Shown in pieces: positions 9,533-19,046 of a stretch of DNA of 64,000 nucleotides; position 1 is the stretch's first letter; every line of letters starts with the position of its first letter. The DNA is taken from the NCBI RefSeq assembly GCF_963853665.1, contig NZ_OY970459.1:3286001-3350000 (forward strand), given 5' to 3'. A program made the translations under genes and the position numbers. Origin of the DNA: Mycobacterium decipiens. Lineage in GTDB: Bacteria; Actinomycetota; Actinomycetes; Mycobacteriales; Mycobacteriaceae. The notes under the pieces were generated by a model. It saw only the letters and a list, made by a program, of their open reading frames with translations. It searched no databases and was not told the origin of the DNA.

Positions 9533-9901
9533 CTATTCCTTTCCGGAGAATCGCTCCCATGCTGACTGCCGGGTGATACCAAGGGCCGCACCAATTCTCG
9601 ACCATGTAACGCCGCGGCAACGAAGCTCCCGCACCCAAGACCGCAGGTCGGTCTCGACTTGATGGGCGACGACCGCCATGCGCGGGATATGGCTGAGCAT
9701 CTGCCGATCGCTCATCGGCTCCCACATCGGCAGCCGAACCTCATGCGGCTTGTCGCGATACTCCTTCATGATCCGGTCGGCGATCGCAACACACTCGTTG
9801 CAGATCTGCACCCCCGGACCTGCTACAAGCTTGTCGACCTCGGTGTTCGACTTCCCGCAGAACGAACACCAAATCTGTGCGATTTTGGCACCGGGACTCA
9901 T
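9533..9901 (-). CDS. ClpX-type zinc-finger protein with C-terminal helix-turn-helix
   Basis: About 122 residues. The N-terminus has a C4 zinc finger of the ClpX kind (C-S-F-C-G-K-S ... I-C-N-E-C). The C-terminus ends in a helix-turn-helix-like stretch, [19 protein letters not shown]. There is no AAA domain, so it is not ClpX. It looks like a small DNA-binding regulator with a zinc finger for contacts. The start ATG 9901 is preceded by GGGAGG; GTG 9913 is an alternative. A 17-bp perfect palindrome plus a third half-site lies just upstream, so autoregulation is plausible. Its stop lies 8 bp from the fdxC stop, convergent. Confidence 0.8.
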   Translation of the reverse strand: MSPGAKIAQIWCSFCGKSNTEVDKLVAGPGVQICNECVAIADRIMKEYRDKPHEVRLPMWEPMSDRQMLSHIPRMAVVAHQVETDLRSWVRELRCRGVTWSRIGAALGITRQSAWERFSGKE

Positions 9902-9914
9902 CGCCCCTCCCACT

Positions 9915-9958
9915 GTCAGGCTTTCCCTTACAAGATAGAACGTCAGGCTCAGCCTGAC
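9915..9958. promoter_or_regulatory. GTCAGGCT palindrome, candidate operator of the zinc-finger/HTH gene
   Basis: GTCAGGCT occurs at 9915-9922 and again at 9942-9949, where it pairs with AGCCTGAC (9951-9958) around one central base to make a perfect 17-bp palindrome. The cluster lies between the divergent zinc-finger/HTH gene and lipM. The HTH protein is the natural candidate to bind it. Confidence 0.6.
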
Positions 9959-10030
9959 AAGGGGTTAGGAGGCGATGCTGAATTTTCTGCTCGCCGTCCG
10001 CGGGCTTTGATCACCTCGTAAGGTGGCCGC

Positions 10031-11332
10031 ATGCAGACAGCCCGAATCACCCACATCCTGCGACAAATCGGGGCCTTGGCGGTAGCGGCTATTACCGCCG
10101 CTGCCACGCTCAACGCATATAGGCCGCTGGCGCGCAACGGATTCTCGTCAGTGTGGTCGTGGTTTTTTGGTCTGGTGGTCACGGAGTTCCCCGTTTCGAC
10201 ACTGGCTAGCCAGCTCGGCGGGCTGGTGTTGACAGCCCGGCGCCTGACCGCACCGGTGCGTGCGGTTTCCTGGTTGGTGGCCGGCTTCTCAACGCTGGGG
10301 CTGCTGAACTTTCGGCGCGCGGGCCACCAGGCCGATGTTCAGCTCACCGCCGCACTGGACAGCGGCCTGGGCATCGATCGCCGCACCGACTCGGCCGCTC
10401 TGTGGTGCCGCCCGGCCGGCGGTGGCACCGCCAAGACCCCCGGACCGCTGCGGATGCTGCGGATCTACCGCGATTACGCCCACGATGGCGACATCAGCTA
10501 CGGCCCGTACGGCAGCGCCAATCACCTCGATATCTGGCGACGTCCCGATCTCGATCTGACCAGAAGGGCGCCCGTGCTCTTCCAAATCCCCGGCGGCGCA
10601 TGGACGACCGGAAACAAACGTGGACAGGCGCATCCATTGATGAGCCACCTCGCCGAGCTAGGCTGGATCTGCGTCGCGATCAACTACCGGCACAGCCCGC
10701 GCAACACCTGGCCCGATCACATCATCGATGTCAAGCGTGCCCTCGCATGGGTAAAGACCCACATCACCGAATACGGCGGCGACCCGGACTTCATCGCCAT
10801 TACCGGTGGTTCGGCTGGTGGACATCTGTCGTCGCTGGCCGCGCTGACGCCGAATGATCCACGCTTCCAGCCCGGATTCGAAGACGCCGACACCCGGGTG
10901 CAGGCAGCCGTGCCGTTCTACGGCGTGTATGACTTCACCCGTCTACAGGACGCGATGCATCCAATGATGCTGCCGCTGCTCGAGCGAATGGTTGTCAAAC
11001 AGCCCCGTGCGGCGAACATGCAGTCCTATCTCGACGCCTCACCGGTCACCCACGTTTCCGCTGACGCTCCCCCATTCTTCGTGCTGCATGGCCGCAACGA
11101 CTCGCTGGTTCCCGTGGAGCAGGCGCGTGGCTTCGTCGATCAGCTGCGGCAAGTCAGCAAGCAGCCTGTCGTATACGCCGAATTGCCGTTTACTCAGCAT
11201 GCTTTCGACATGCTCGGCTCGGTCCGCGCTGCGCGCGCGGCGATCGCCGTCGAACAATTCCTAGCCGAGACGTATGCGGAGCAACACCGGCTAGCAGCGC
11301 CAACAAGCAGCGAATCTATTGCAGCAGAATAG
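10031..11332 (+). CDS. lipM: Esterase/lipase LipM, hormone-sensitive-lipase-like
   Basis: Carboxylic-ester hydrolase, 433 residues, matching Rv2284 LipM. The N-terminal 100 residues contain hydrophobic segments that may anchor it in the membrane. The alpha/beta-hydrolase core follows: oxyanion motif P-G-G-A-W (in place of H-G-G-x-W), nucleophile elbow T-G-G-S-A-G-G-H with Ser261, acid in H-G-R-N-D-S-L-V-P, and His in T-Q-H-A-F. The H37Rv neighbour Rv2285 is not found here. Natural substrate unknown. Confidence 0.9.
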   Translation: MQTARITHILRQIGALAVAAITAAATLNAYRPLARNGFSSVWSWFFGLVVTEFPVSTLASQLGGLVLTARRLTAPVRAVSWLVAGFSTLGLLNFRRAGHQADVQLTAALDSGLGIDRRTDSAALWCRPAGGGTAKTPGPLRMLRIYRDYAHDGDISYGPYGSANHLDIWRRPDLDLTRRAPVLFQIPGGAWTTGNKRGQAHPLMSHLAELGWICVAINYRHSPRNTWPDHIIDVKRALAWVKTHITEYGGDPDFIAITGGSAGGHLSSLAALTPNDPRFQPGFEDADTRVQAAVPFYGVYDFTRLQDAMHPMMLPLLERMVVKQPRAANMQSYLDASPVTHVSADAPPFFVLHGRNDSLVPVEQARGFVDQLRQVSKQPVVYAELPFTQHAFDMLGSVRAARAAIAVEQFLAETYAEQHRLAAPTSSESIAAE

Positions 11333-11371
11333 AATTCGTAACGGTGGGCAGCAGCTCGGTCGCCTCGTCAC

Positions 11372-12064
11372 TCAGGAGCGGCCGGCCAGCCGGTCGATAT
11401 CGACGATTTCCCCGCGATTGATGCTGACCCAATCGCGTCCGTCGAGGTAGGGGCGTAGCTGCTCGGCAATGAGTTGCGCATCGGCCGGTGACTTCGGCCG
11501 CTGAAGTTCGTAAACGTGTGGCAGCTCGGCCATGCCGGTGACAACGCTCCACAGTGTCAGGGCGGCCGGTCCAGTCGGCGGATCCACCAGAACCGGTCCA
11601 AAAAGGCATTGTCCGTCGATAAAGAGCGTCGGCACACCGTAACCGCCCGCGCCGACGACCCGCTGGTGCTCGGCGCGAACGTCGTCGTGGGTCGTCGTAT
11701 CGTCCAGCGCCGCATCCAAAGTCGCCGCATCGACGCCGATGTCGCTCAGCAGGCGCCGCGCCACCTCGGGATCGTGCGGTTTGCCGCCCAGGGTGTGTAG
11801 TTCGTGTCCGATCGCTGCATACCATCGGTCGAGCAACGACATGTCGGTTCGACGCAGCAGCGCACCGATCCGCATCAACGACCAGCCATAGGACCAGTCC
11901 CGCTCCCACGGGTGTTTCTTGCCCGCTTCGAGGTTGATCTCCTCGAGGCTGAAGAACCGCCAGTTGATCTCGATTCCCAATTGCGCGCGGACGTCGCGAA
12001 TCCACACCGAAGTCTGATAGGCGAATGGGCACATCGGGTCAAAGTGAAAATCCACTGCGGTCAT
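11372..12064 (-). CDS. DsbA-family thioredoxin-fold protein (Rv2286c-like)
   Basis: 230 residues when started at ATG 12064, the length I recall for Rv2286c. The fold is DsbA/2-hydroxychromene-2-carboxylate-isomerase-like: [10 protein letters not shown] at the N-terminus, a helical insert, then the cis-Pro loop G-V-P-T-L-F-I-D and G-P-V-L. Unlike the related mycothiol-dependent reductase Rv2466c, whose site is C-P-W-C, the active site here is C-P-F-A with only Cys12. A classic dithiol oxidase mechanism is therefore not possible; a mono-thiol mechanism or another substrate is likely. No signal peptide is seen, so it should be cytoplasmic. Confidence 0.85.
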   Translation of the reverse strand: MTAVDFHFDPMCPFAYQTSVWIRDVRAQLGIEINWRFFSLEEINLEAGKKHPWERDWSYGWSLMRIGALLRRTDMSLLDRWYAAIGHELHTLGGKPHDPEVARRLLSDIGVDAATLDAALDDTTTHDDVRAEHQRVVGAGGYGVPTLFIDGQCLFGPVLVDPPTGPAALTLWSVVTGMAELPHVYELQRPKSPADAQLIAEQLRPYLDGRDWVSINRGEIVDIDRLAGRS

Positions 12065-12114
12065 CGGGCCTGACTCCTCCGGCTCATCGAGTTGATGCCT
12101 ATATGACATTGTGC

Positions 12115-12540
12115 CTAATGCACGGTCACCTTCGCCGTGAACGTACACACTGGTGCGGTATCGCTGCCGACGACGCTGGAGTACTCCGTGACGATCGTCG
12201 TCGTCCCGGCCTGCAACGCTGTGAACAGCCAAACCTCGGTGCCAGGCGCCCCCATCCGATCGGTGTTCGGCCGCACATACTCGTGACCGGTTTGCTGCAA
12301 GATGGCGGCGTCGCCGACCTTCGGGTCGGCCGTCCAACGGTAGGCAGTGGTGCGATTCGAACCCAATGCCACTTTCAGCGTGTCACCGACCGACAGCGTG
12401 ACGTCCCGGGTGATTGCGCTCTGCGTCAGCACATCGTCGATGGGGACGTCGATGGCGTTGTTCGCCGCACGGCTTGAGGTGCAGCCCAACACCGCCAAGA
12501 AGACGAGCAGGACGAGGGTCACCATGGGCCTGACCTTCAT
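12115..12540 (-). CDS. Lipoprotein with chagasin-like (I42) protease-inhibitor domain
   Basis: 141 residues from ATG 12540. The signal sequence [14 protein letters not shown] places the lipidated Cys at residue 20. The mature part resembles inhibitor family I42 (chagasin), which blocks papain-like cysteine proteases: an N-x-T-T-x-Y-like loop (S-N-R-T-T-A-Y-R-W) and a later loop before [10 protein letters not shown]. It would be anchored on the outer face of the membrane. Such a protein could act against host or competitor proteases; that is inference. It is divergent from the MauE fusion gene. Confidence 0.75.
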   Translation of the reverse strand: MKVRPMVTLVLLVFLAVLGCTSSRAANNAIDVPIDDVLTQSAITRDVTLSVGDTLKVALGSNRTTAYRWTADPKVGDAAILQQTGHEYVRPNTDRMGAPGTEVWLFTALQAGTTTIVTEYSSVVGSDTAPVCTFTAKVTVH

Positions 12541-12642
12541 GGCCACCAGCCTGCCACAAGGGCCGGTGCGAACCGAGCGGACCAACCGAGGTTTTGCTCC
12601 ATAGGATTCACGATGGGCGACGAGCACCGGAGGTGAGCGCAG

Positions 12643-14103
12643 ATGATCGTGTTGGCCGCGCGACTGCTTCTGGGGGGAATGTTCGCTATCGGCGCGACGG
12701 CGAAGTTGGCAGATCGAGACGGTGGGCGACAAGCAGTCGCGGCATTCGGTGTGCCGAGGTCCGCCGCCGCAAGCGCAGGGCTGGCAATAGTCGCCACCGA
12801 GTTCGGCATCGCAGCGCTTCTAGTGGCGGCGCCCAAGTTTGGCGCGTTGGCGGCCCTGATCGCGCTGGCAGGATTCAGCGCGGTGGTGTTGGTCAGTCTC
12901 GCCCATGGCCGCCGGCCGGAATGCCACTGCTTCGGGCGACTGTCCGCCGCGCCGCTCGGGTGGCCGACGCTGGCCCGGAATGGATGCTTCGCGACACTGG
13001 CTGCGATCGTCGCCATTGACGGTCAATTCTGCTGGGCCTTAACGGCTTTGGCGATCGCAATGCTTGCCCTGTGGATTGGCCCCGCGGCGCACCGGCGCCG
13101 GACCGCGCGCGCCGGGACAACGGTCGCAGGGCTGGCGTTGCCCGACCGGGCGGGCCGGACCTGGACGCTGGACCGACTACGGGTGGGGCACAAACCGCTG
13201 GTGCTGATCTTCGGTCAGCCCGGCTGCGGAGCCTGCGATGCCCTGCTGCCCGAGGTGGCCCGGTGGCAACACAACCTGAGCGGGCGGGTCACCGTCGCAC
13301 TCATCAGCGCCGGCGCTGCTACCCACGATGTACCGCTCGAGCTCGTCGATGAGCGTCGGGCCGCGTTTGCCGCCTACGACATCAGGGCCACGCCCAGCGC
13401 GGTGCTGATCGACGACGGTCAACGGCCGGTCACCGCGCGCGGAGCGACTGCAATCCGGGAACTCGTCGACCGGACCGCCCAGGTCTCGGAAGGGAACAAG
13501 TTCACCCGGCGGGGACTGCTTCGCCGCGCATCCGCCGGCCTGGCCTCCGCGGGCGCCGTCACGGTGGCCGCCTGCGACACCCCCAGCAAGAAGCCCGACA
13601 CCTTGGCACTGAAAGTCGACGGTGCCTGGCTGTGCAACCAAACGTTCGCGCTGTGCACCACCGCACCGTGCGTGCCGTCACCGACAGATCCCGACATCTC
13701 GGTGTGCGATTGCGTTGTCGTCAACGGCTACTCGATCGGATTCAAGACCTGTTCCGAGCGAGCGCAGTCGGGGACCAGGGTGCGGTCGGCGTTCTCGACG
13801 GTGAACGTCAACGCCAACTTCGGCGTGCTGAGCTGTCCGTCCGGAGTCCCATGGGCGAATTGCCTCGACGTGGAGTGCGAGATCGATACGACCAACCCTG
13901 CCGTGGCGAAATGCCGCTGCCTGACCGTGAAGACGGGCGAATCGGTGACCTTCGGCGGCGGGTGCGATGCCGCCACCTGCACCTCGACGATATGGTCGGC
14001 CGCCACCCCGGACCTACCGGCCACGGCACAGTACCGCAAAGGCCTGCAGCAGCTCGGCCAACCCATGGTCGACTTCCCGAAGACCTGCCCCGCGCCCAAG
14101 TAG
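12643..14103 (+). CDS. MauE-thioredoxin fusion with Tat-like segment and Cys-rich C-terminal domain
   Basis: 486 residues in four parts. Residues 1-150 are a MauE/DoxX-like membrane domain with about five hydrophobic segments and an E-C-H-C-F-G motif at 93-98. Residues 155-285 are a TlpA/MauD-like thioredoxin domain with C-G-A-C at 195-198 and a T-P-S cis-Pro. At 288-311 there is R-R-G-L-L-R-R followed by a hydrophobic Ala/Gly stretch ending V-A-A-C, like a twin-arginine lipoprotein signal. Residues 312-486 hold about 14 Cys in two related modules (C-x4-C ... N/D-P-x-x-A-x-C-x-C). No ATG, GTG or TTG separates the last two parts, so it is one protein as written. The set recalls mauE, mauD and the Tat-exported disulfide-rich MauA of methylamine dehydrogenase. 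Function unproven. Confidence 0.8.
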   Translation: MIVLAARLLLGGMFAIGATAKLADRDGGRQAVAAFGVPRSAAASAGLAIVATEFGIAALLVAAPKFGALAALIALAGFSAVVLVSLAHGRRPECHCFGRLSAAPLGWPTLARNGCFATLAAIVAIDGQFCWALTALAIAMLALWIGPAAHRRRTARAGTTVAGLALPDRAGRTWTLDRLRVGHKPLVLIFGQPGCGACDALLPEVARWQHNLSGRVTVALISAGAATHDVPLELVDERRAAFAAYDIRATPSAVLIDDGQRPVTARGATAIRELVDRTAQVSEGNKFTRRGLLRRASAGLASAGAVTVAACDTPSKKPDTLALKVDGAWLCNQTFALCTTAPCVPSPTDPDISVCDCVVVNGYSIGFKTCSERAQSGTRVRSAFSTVNVNANFGVLSCPSGVPWANCLDVECEIDTTNPAVAKCRCLTVKTGESVTFGGGCDAATCTSTIWSAATPDLPATAQYRKGLQQLGQPMVDFPKTCPAPK

Positions 14104-14209
14104 CCGCACGGTTTCACGCACCTTCACCGAGGCACCCGGCCAGCAAGAACCCGTCGCGTTGCGAAACCCGCTGGCCGCGACCTGACCCGACGTACGGGAG
14201 GATGGGCTG

Positions 14210-15802
14210 GTGTTTGGGCTCGTCGTTATCGTTGCGCTGGTTGCCACCGTGGTCGTGGGGACGGTCCTGGGCCACCGCTATCGCGTGGGTCCCCCGGTGT
14301 TGCTCGTCGCGCTTGGCGCCCTGCTCGGTCTGATCCCCCGGTTCGGTGACGTTCAGATCGATGGCGAGATCGTGCTGCTGCTGTTCCTGCCCGCGATCCT
14401 CTACTGGGAAAGCATGAACACCAGTTTTCGCGAGATCCGCTGGAACCTGCGCATCATCGTCATGTTCAGCGTCGGTCTGGTGATTGCCACGGCAGTCGCG
14501 GTGTCGTGGACGGCACGAGCGCTCGGCATGGAGTCACACGCGGCGGCCGTCCTGGGTGCCGTGCTTTCTCCCACCGATGCTGCCGCGGTGGCCGGGTTGG
14601 CCAAACGGTTGCCGCGCCGGGCGCTCACCGTGCTGCGGGGCGAGAGCCTGATCAACGACGGGACCGCGCTGGTGCTGTTCGCGGTGACCGTCTCCGTCGC
14701 GGTCGGCGGCGCGGAGATCAGCCCGGTCGCCCTGACCGGCCGGTTCGTCGGCTCCTACCTCGGCGGTATCGCCGCGGGCCTAGTGGTCGGCGGGTTGGTG
14801 ACCCTGCTCCGCCGCAGGATCGACGCACCACTCGAGGAGGGGGCACTGAGCCTGCTGACGCCGTTCGCGGCGTTTCTGCTCGCCCAGACGTTGGAGTGCA
14901 GCGGCGTCGTCGCGGTCCTGGTGTCGGCGCTGGTGCTCACCTACGTTGGGCCGAAGGTAATCCGGGCCCGTTCCCGCCTCCAGGCGTACGCGTTCTGGGA
15001 CATTGCCACGTTTCTGATCAACGGCTCGTTGTGGGTGTTCGTCGGAGTCCAGATCCCGGGTGCGGTGGAACATATCTCCGACGCCAACGGCGGCATTCGC
15101 CGCGCGACATTGCTGGCGCTGGCCGTCACCGGTGTCGTCATCGCGACCCGGATCGCCTGGGTAGAAATCACCACTGTGTTGGGGCGGGCGGTCGATCGGT
15201 GCATGAAGAAGCCCACCCGTCACGTCGACTTCCGTCAGCGTTGCGTCACCAGCTGGGCGGGATTCCGCGGCGCCGTGTCGCTGGCCGCAGCGCTGGCGGT
15301 CCCGCTGACCACGCACAGTGGCGCGCCATTCCCAGATCGCAACCTGATCATTTTCGTCGTCTCGGTCGTCATTCTGGTGACCGTGCTGGTCCAAGGGAGT
15401 TCGCTGCCGGCCGTCGTCCGGTGGGCCCGGATGCCCGAAGACGTCGCCCATGCCGACGAGCTGGCGCTGGCCCGTGGCCGCAGCGCCGAAGCGGCGCTGC
15501 AGGCCCTGCCAACCGTCGCCAGCGAACTCGGGGTCGGCCCGGAGCTACTGAAGCGCCTGACCAACGAGTACGAAGAACACGCCGCGCTCGTCATGGCCGA
15601 CGGCGACACCTCGGCACCCAACGATCTGGCCGCGCGAAACGATCTGCTCCGGCGGGTGCGCCTTCGCCTACTCGAACACCAGCGCCAGGCCGTGACGGCG
15701 CTGCGAAACCAAAATCGCATCGACGACATCGTGCTGCGCGAGTTGCAGATGGAGATGGACCTTGAGGAAGTGCAACTACTCGACCCCGTCGACACCGAAT
15801 GA
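14210..15802 (+). CDS. yjcE: Na+/H+ antiporter, CPA1/NhaP family
   Basis: 530-residue cation:proton antiporter of the inner membrane, matching Rv2287 YjcE. About 12 membrane segments fill residues 1-410. The conserved P-T-D-A-A-A-V ion-site motif and the G-E-S-L-I-N-D-G-T motif are present, followed by G-F-R-G-A-V-S-L-A in the second half. The C-terminal 110 residues are a charged cytoplasmic tail with heptad-like spacing that may sense pH. GTG 14210 opens directly into the first membrane helix. Its 3' end overlaps the convergent P450 gene by 27 bp. Confidence 0.92.
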   Translation: MFGLVVIVALVATVVVGTVLGHRYRVGPPVLLVALGALLGLIPRFGDVQIDGEIVLLLFLPAILYWESMNTSFREIRWNLRIIVMFSVGLVIATAVAVSWTARALGMESHAAAVLGAVLSPTDAAAVAGLAKRLPRRALTVLRGESLINDGTALVLFAVTVSVAVGGAEISPVALTGRFVGSYLGGIAAGLVVGGLVTLLRRRIDAPLEEGALSLLTPFAAFLLAQTLECSGVVAVLVSALVLTYVGPKVIRARSRLQAYAFWDIATFLINGSLWVFVGVQIPGAVEHISDANGGIRRATLLALAVTGVVIATRIAWVEITTVLGRAVDRCMKKPTRHVDFRQRCVTSWAGFRGAVSLAAALAVPLTTHSGAPFPDRNLIIFVVSVVILVTVLVQGSSLPAVVRWARMPEDVAHADELALARGRSAEAALQALPTVASELGVGPELLKRLTNEYEEHAALVMADGDTSAPNDLAARNDLLRRVRLRLLEHQRQAVTALRNQNRIDDIVLRELQMEMDLEEVQLLDPVDTE

Positions 15803-17062
15803 ACCGATGCTGCACGGCAACCGTTTGATCCCGTGGAAGAACGAGGAACGTAGCCGGTCAGGCGGACCAGTGACGGCCAGGCCGGGCACGCGCGCGTACA
15901 ACTCTTCGAACATCACCCGCATCTCGAGGCGGGCCAGCTGAGCGCCGAGACAGAAGTGCACTCCCCCGCCACCGAAGGCAACATGACCGGCCGCCGAACT
16001 GCGGGTGACGTCGAACTCGTCGGGCCGCTCGAACACCTCGTCGTCGCGGTTGGCTGAGAGGTAATGCAGCAGCACCCAGTCGCCGGCCGGGATCAGTTGC
16101 CCGCGGATCTCTACATCACGGGTGACGGTGCGGCGGAAGTGCATCACCGGTGTCGCCCAGCGCAGCAGTTCCGCCACCGCCGGCTTGACCGCTTCGGAAT
16201 CTCGGGCCAGCAGGGCCTGTTGTTCCGGGTGCTCGGACAGCGCCAAGATGCCGTGACTGACCGTGTTACGGGTGGTTTCGTTGCCGGCGATGGCAAGCAG
16301 CAGAAAGAACTCGTTGAGCTGGTCACGGTTGAGCCGGTCGCCGTCGACCTCCGCGGCCAGCAGCGCCGACAAGATGTCGTCGGTGTGGCCATGTTTGCGC
16401 CGATGCGCGACCAACTCGCCGCAGTAGGCGAACATTTCGGCCGCCGCCTGCCTGACGGCCTGCGGTGTGGGAGCGTAGTCAGGGTCCTCTATGCCCAGGC
16501 TTCCGATCGCGTTGCTCCATCGGAAGACCTCCATTCGGTCTTCCACCGGCACCCCAAGTACCTCGGCAATCACCTGCAGTGACATCTCCGCGGAAATGTC
16601 TGCTACCGCATCGAACTCGCCCTTGGCGATGATGTTGGCGACGATGTCGCGCGCGACCTTGCGCAGCTGCGGTTCCAGCTGTGCCACGTTGCGGGCGGTG
16701 AACGCTTGGTTGATCAACTTTCGGTAATGAACGTGACGCGGCGGATCGATTCCGGGCAACATCGCCGAGTTCGACCCCGCCTCGACCTCGACCAGGGTGT
16801 TGCCCTTGCTGCTGGTAAAGGTCTCGGTGTCGTGGCTGACCAGGCGCACGTCGGCGTACCGGGTCAACAGCCACGTCCTGGGCAATCCGGGCAGCTGCAC
16901 CGGATGCACGGGCGAGTTCACCCGTAGCCGGGCCAACGCATCGAAGGGAGCGCCAACGAGGAAAGTGTCCGGATTCAACACCGTCGCCGCGTCGCGGTCG
17001 GCGGCGCTGTCCTGGTTCGCAGGGATCAACGAGAGGATGGACCCCAACTTCGGAATGCTCAT
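15776..17062 (-). CDS. Cytochrome P450
   Basis: 428-residue soluble class-I P450, probably fed by ferredoxin. The I-helix oxygen-activation motif A-G-N-E-T-T-R is present, as are the E-x-x-R of helix K (E-L-L-R-W) and the heme-binding loop F-G-G-G-G-V-H-F-C-L-G with ligand Cys371. Overall it resembles the CYP124/125/142 sterol and lipid hydroxylase group (P-x-H-F-R-R-T, F-x-H-G-I-K-x-L-P near the end), but a family number cannot be given by eye. The TetR gene upstream overlaps its start by 4 bp, so the two form one transcription unit. No equivalent is known to me at this place in M. tuberculosis. Confidence 0.93.
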   Translation of the reverse strand: MSIPKLGSILSLIPANQDSAADRDAATVLNPDTFLVGAPFDALARLRVNSPVHPVQLPGLPRTWLLTRYADVRLVSHDTETFTSSKGNTLVEVEAGSNSAMLPGIDPPRHVHYRKLINQAFTARNVAQLEPQLRKVARDIVANIIAKGEFDAVADISAEMSLQVIAEVLGVPVEDRMEVFRWSNAIGSLGIEDPDYAPTPQAVRQAAAEMFAYCGELVAHRRKHGHTDDILSALLAAEVDGDRLNRDQLNEFFLLLAIAGNETTRNTVSHGILALSEHPEQQALLARDSEAVKPAVAELLRWATPVMHFRRTVTRDVEIRGQLIPAGDWVLLHYLSANRDDEVFERPDEFDVTRSSAAGHVAFGGGGVHFCLGAQLARLEMRVMFEELYARVPGLAVTGPPDRLRSSFFHGIKRLPCSIGSFGVDGVE

Positions 17063-17625
17063 CGGTGTTGTGCAGCTGCCTTGATACCGGCGGTGATCAC
17101 ATCCAGTCCGGCACGATAACGTGCGGCAGCCTGACGTTTGCCACGGGAGCCGGCAACTCGGCGCGACTCCTCCAAAGTCACCGAACCAAGCAGATATGTG
17201 TACAACACCGTATGAGCTGCGGCGGCAACGCCTTTCACCAAACCGGCTTCAGCCAGAAGTGAGCGGCTAAGCCGATCCAGGCGGCGGGCACGTTCCCCGC
17301 CGCCGTTGGTCTGCAGTATGCCGGCGATGCCGGGTACGTCCAAAATCACTTCACGTGCGGCACAGTAGATTTCGATGAGGCGGGTTTCCCACGGGCCGGC
17401 CTCGGGTACAGGAATGCGGGCCAGCACCGACTCGGCGAGCAGATCCAGGGCCGCTTGCTTTCCCGGGACGTGGTAGTAGACCGAGGGTACGGCCGCGCCG
17501 AGCTCGGCTGCGAGCTCACGCATCGTCACCTGTTGCACTCCGACGCGCCGTGCCAAATTTTGCAGGGCGGCCAACACCTGCGCGCGGTCCAGTTCGCCGT
17601 ATGCCCGGCGCATCGTGGAGGTCAT
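17059..17625 (-). CDS. TetR-family regulator, probably controls the adjacent P450
   Basis: 188 residues. The N-terminal helix-turn-helix is clear (T-M-R-E-L-A-A-E-L-G-A-A-V-P-S-V-Y-Y-H-V-P-G-K-Q), and the remainder is a helical ligand domain. The stop overlaps the P450 start (ATGA). Co-transcription with a P450 suggests a repressor that senses the P450 substrate. Direct repeats of TTCGA lie upstream (17675-17700) and might be its site. Confidence 0.9.
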   Translation of the reverse strand: MTSTMRRAYGELDRAQVLAALQNLARRVGVQQVTMRELAAELGAAVPSVYYHVPGKQAALDLLAESVLARIPVPEAGPWETRLIEIYCAAREVILDVPGIAGILQTNGGGERARRLDRLSRSLLAEAGLVKGVAAAAHTVLYTYLLGSVTLEESRRVAGSRGKRQAAARYRAGLDVITAGIKAAAQHR

Positions 17626-18102
17626 CGCGCCACCTAGTTTCCCGTTGTCGCCATGCTATCGGCGGCAAGATTCGATCCTTGTTCGAAATTATTCGATCAC
17701 CGTTAGAATCTATCGCGCTGAGCACCGAAATCGCAAAGCGGTCGATCGCCACACCCGTGCGCCGCAGACTCCCGCGTGAAGTCACTCCCGCCGAGGCCAG
17801 GGGAGCGACAGCCGGACTAGATGCTGCCGCTGAATCCGCCAGTAACGGGTCAGGTTTTCGCCATTGCTTTCACAGCCCCAATCGGCGTTTCATTACACCA
17901 ACCGAAGCGCGATTGAGGCTGGCGGACAACGTTCTTGGCATGTACGCGAAGGTGGTGCGATGGAGACCTGCTGCCGCAAGACACCCCGCGCATGCACGGC
18001 CGCCGCGCCGATAGCGTAGAACATAGTGCCATGGGAGGAACGACGCGAACCGGGCTGGGCGCCCGTTGGTTGGCGCTACGAACTGTCGGCCGCAAGGTGG
18101 CG
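17626..18102. other. Intergenic region between TetR and cdh
   Basis: 477 bases with divergent promoters. Bases 17670-17700 are AT-richer and contain TTCGA three times (TTCGATC, TTCGAAA, TTCGATC), a possible TetR operator. The rest shows no gene or repeat I can support. An upstream in-frame ATG for cdh at 18031 is ignored because the ATG at 18103 has the better ribosome site. Confidence 0.4.
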
Positions 18103-18882
18103 ATGAGCCGCCGACAAGTAGGTCGACGTGTCTTGATAGGCGCGGTGCTAGCAACACTTACCGGGGCGTTGATTTTCGCCAGCATGCCGGCGCCGCCGAA
18201 CCGCCCCACAGCCGATCGTGATGCACTGTGGAAAATCGTGCACGACCGCTGCGAATTCGGCTATCGCCGTACTGGCGCCTACGCCCCCTGCACATTGGTG
18301 GATGAAGACTCCGGGACGGCCTTGTACAAAGCGAATTTTGATCCGTACCAGTTCCTGCTACTCCCGCTTGCTCGCATCACCGGAATCGAAGACCCCGCCC
18401 TGCGGGAGCCGGCGCGTCGCAACTACCTCTACGACGCGTGGGCTGCCCGGTTCCTGGTTACCTCGCGGCTGAACAACTCACTGCCCGAATCGGACGTAGT
18501 CCTGACGATCAATCCCAAGAACGCGCGCACCCAGGATCAGCTGCACATTCACATATCGTGTTCGTCAACGACGACCTCGGCGGTCCTTAAGCAGGTTGAC
18601 GCGTCCGAGTACAGTGGTTGGAAGCAGCTCCCCAGCGATCTTGGTGGTCACACGTTTCAGGGTTTGGCGGTCAGCACGAAGACGCTCGAGTCCAAGAATC
18701 TATTCGGGGACATCTACCTGAAGGTAACCGCAGACCACAAGAAGATGGAGAACGCGTCGGTTGCGGTTGCGCATCTCGCGCAGGACCGATTCCTGCTGCT
18801 CTTGGCTGAGGGAACCGAGGACGAGCCCGTTGCCGCCGAGATCCTGCAGGACCACGACTGCTCCATCGCCAAGCCCTGGTAG
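18103..18882 (+). CDS. cdh: CDP-diacylglycerol pyrophosphatase
   Basis: Hydrolyses CDP-diacylglycerol to phosphatidate and CMP (family of E. coli Cdh; Rv2289). 259 residues. One N-terminal hydrophobic segment ([16 protein letters not shown]) anchors or exports it, followed by the well-conserved core [10 protein letters not shown] and the catalytic histidine region [12 protein letters not shown] 18103 is chosen for the AAGGTGG just before it and because it reproduces the length of the M. tuberculosis protein. It heads the conserved cdh-lppO-sseB group. Confidence 0.92.
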   Translation: MSRRQVGRRVLIGAVLATLTGALIFASMPAPPNRPTADRDALWKIVHDRCEFGYRRTGAYAPCTLVDEDSGTALYKANFDPYQFLLLPLARITGIEDPALREPARRNYLYDAWAARFLVTSRLNNSLPESDVVLTINPKNARTQDQLHIHISCSSTTTSAVLKQVDASEYSGWKQLPSDLGGHTFQGLAVSTKTLESKNLFGDIYLKVTADHKKMENASVAVAHLAQDRFLLLLAEGTEDEPVAAEILQDHDCSIAKPW

Positions 18883-19046
18883 CAACAGTCATCCTGGCGC
18901 TTTCGTGGCCCCGGAGCTCACCGAGCGCGCAGCGAGCGAACCCGCACACGCCGGCAGGCCAAGGCAGGCCGTTGCCGGCATTTCGCTTACACCGGAGGGG
19001 CAATCCGGCCTATATTTCTCCTGGCCTGCGAATTGAGGGAGCCGGG

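Noticed and set aside
14506..15765. Second frame of 419 codons inside the antiporter gene
   Set aside because: Arg-rich shift-frame shadow of yjcE without any motif.
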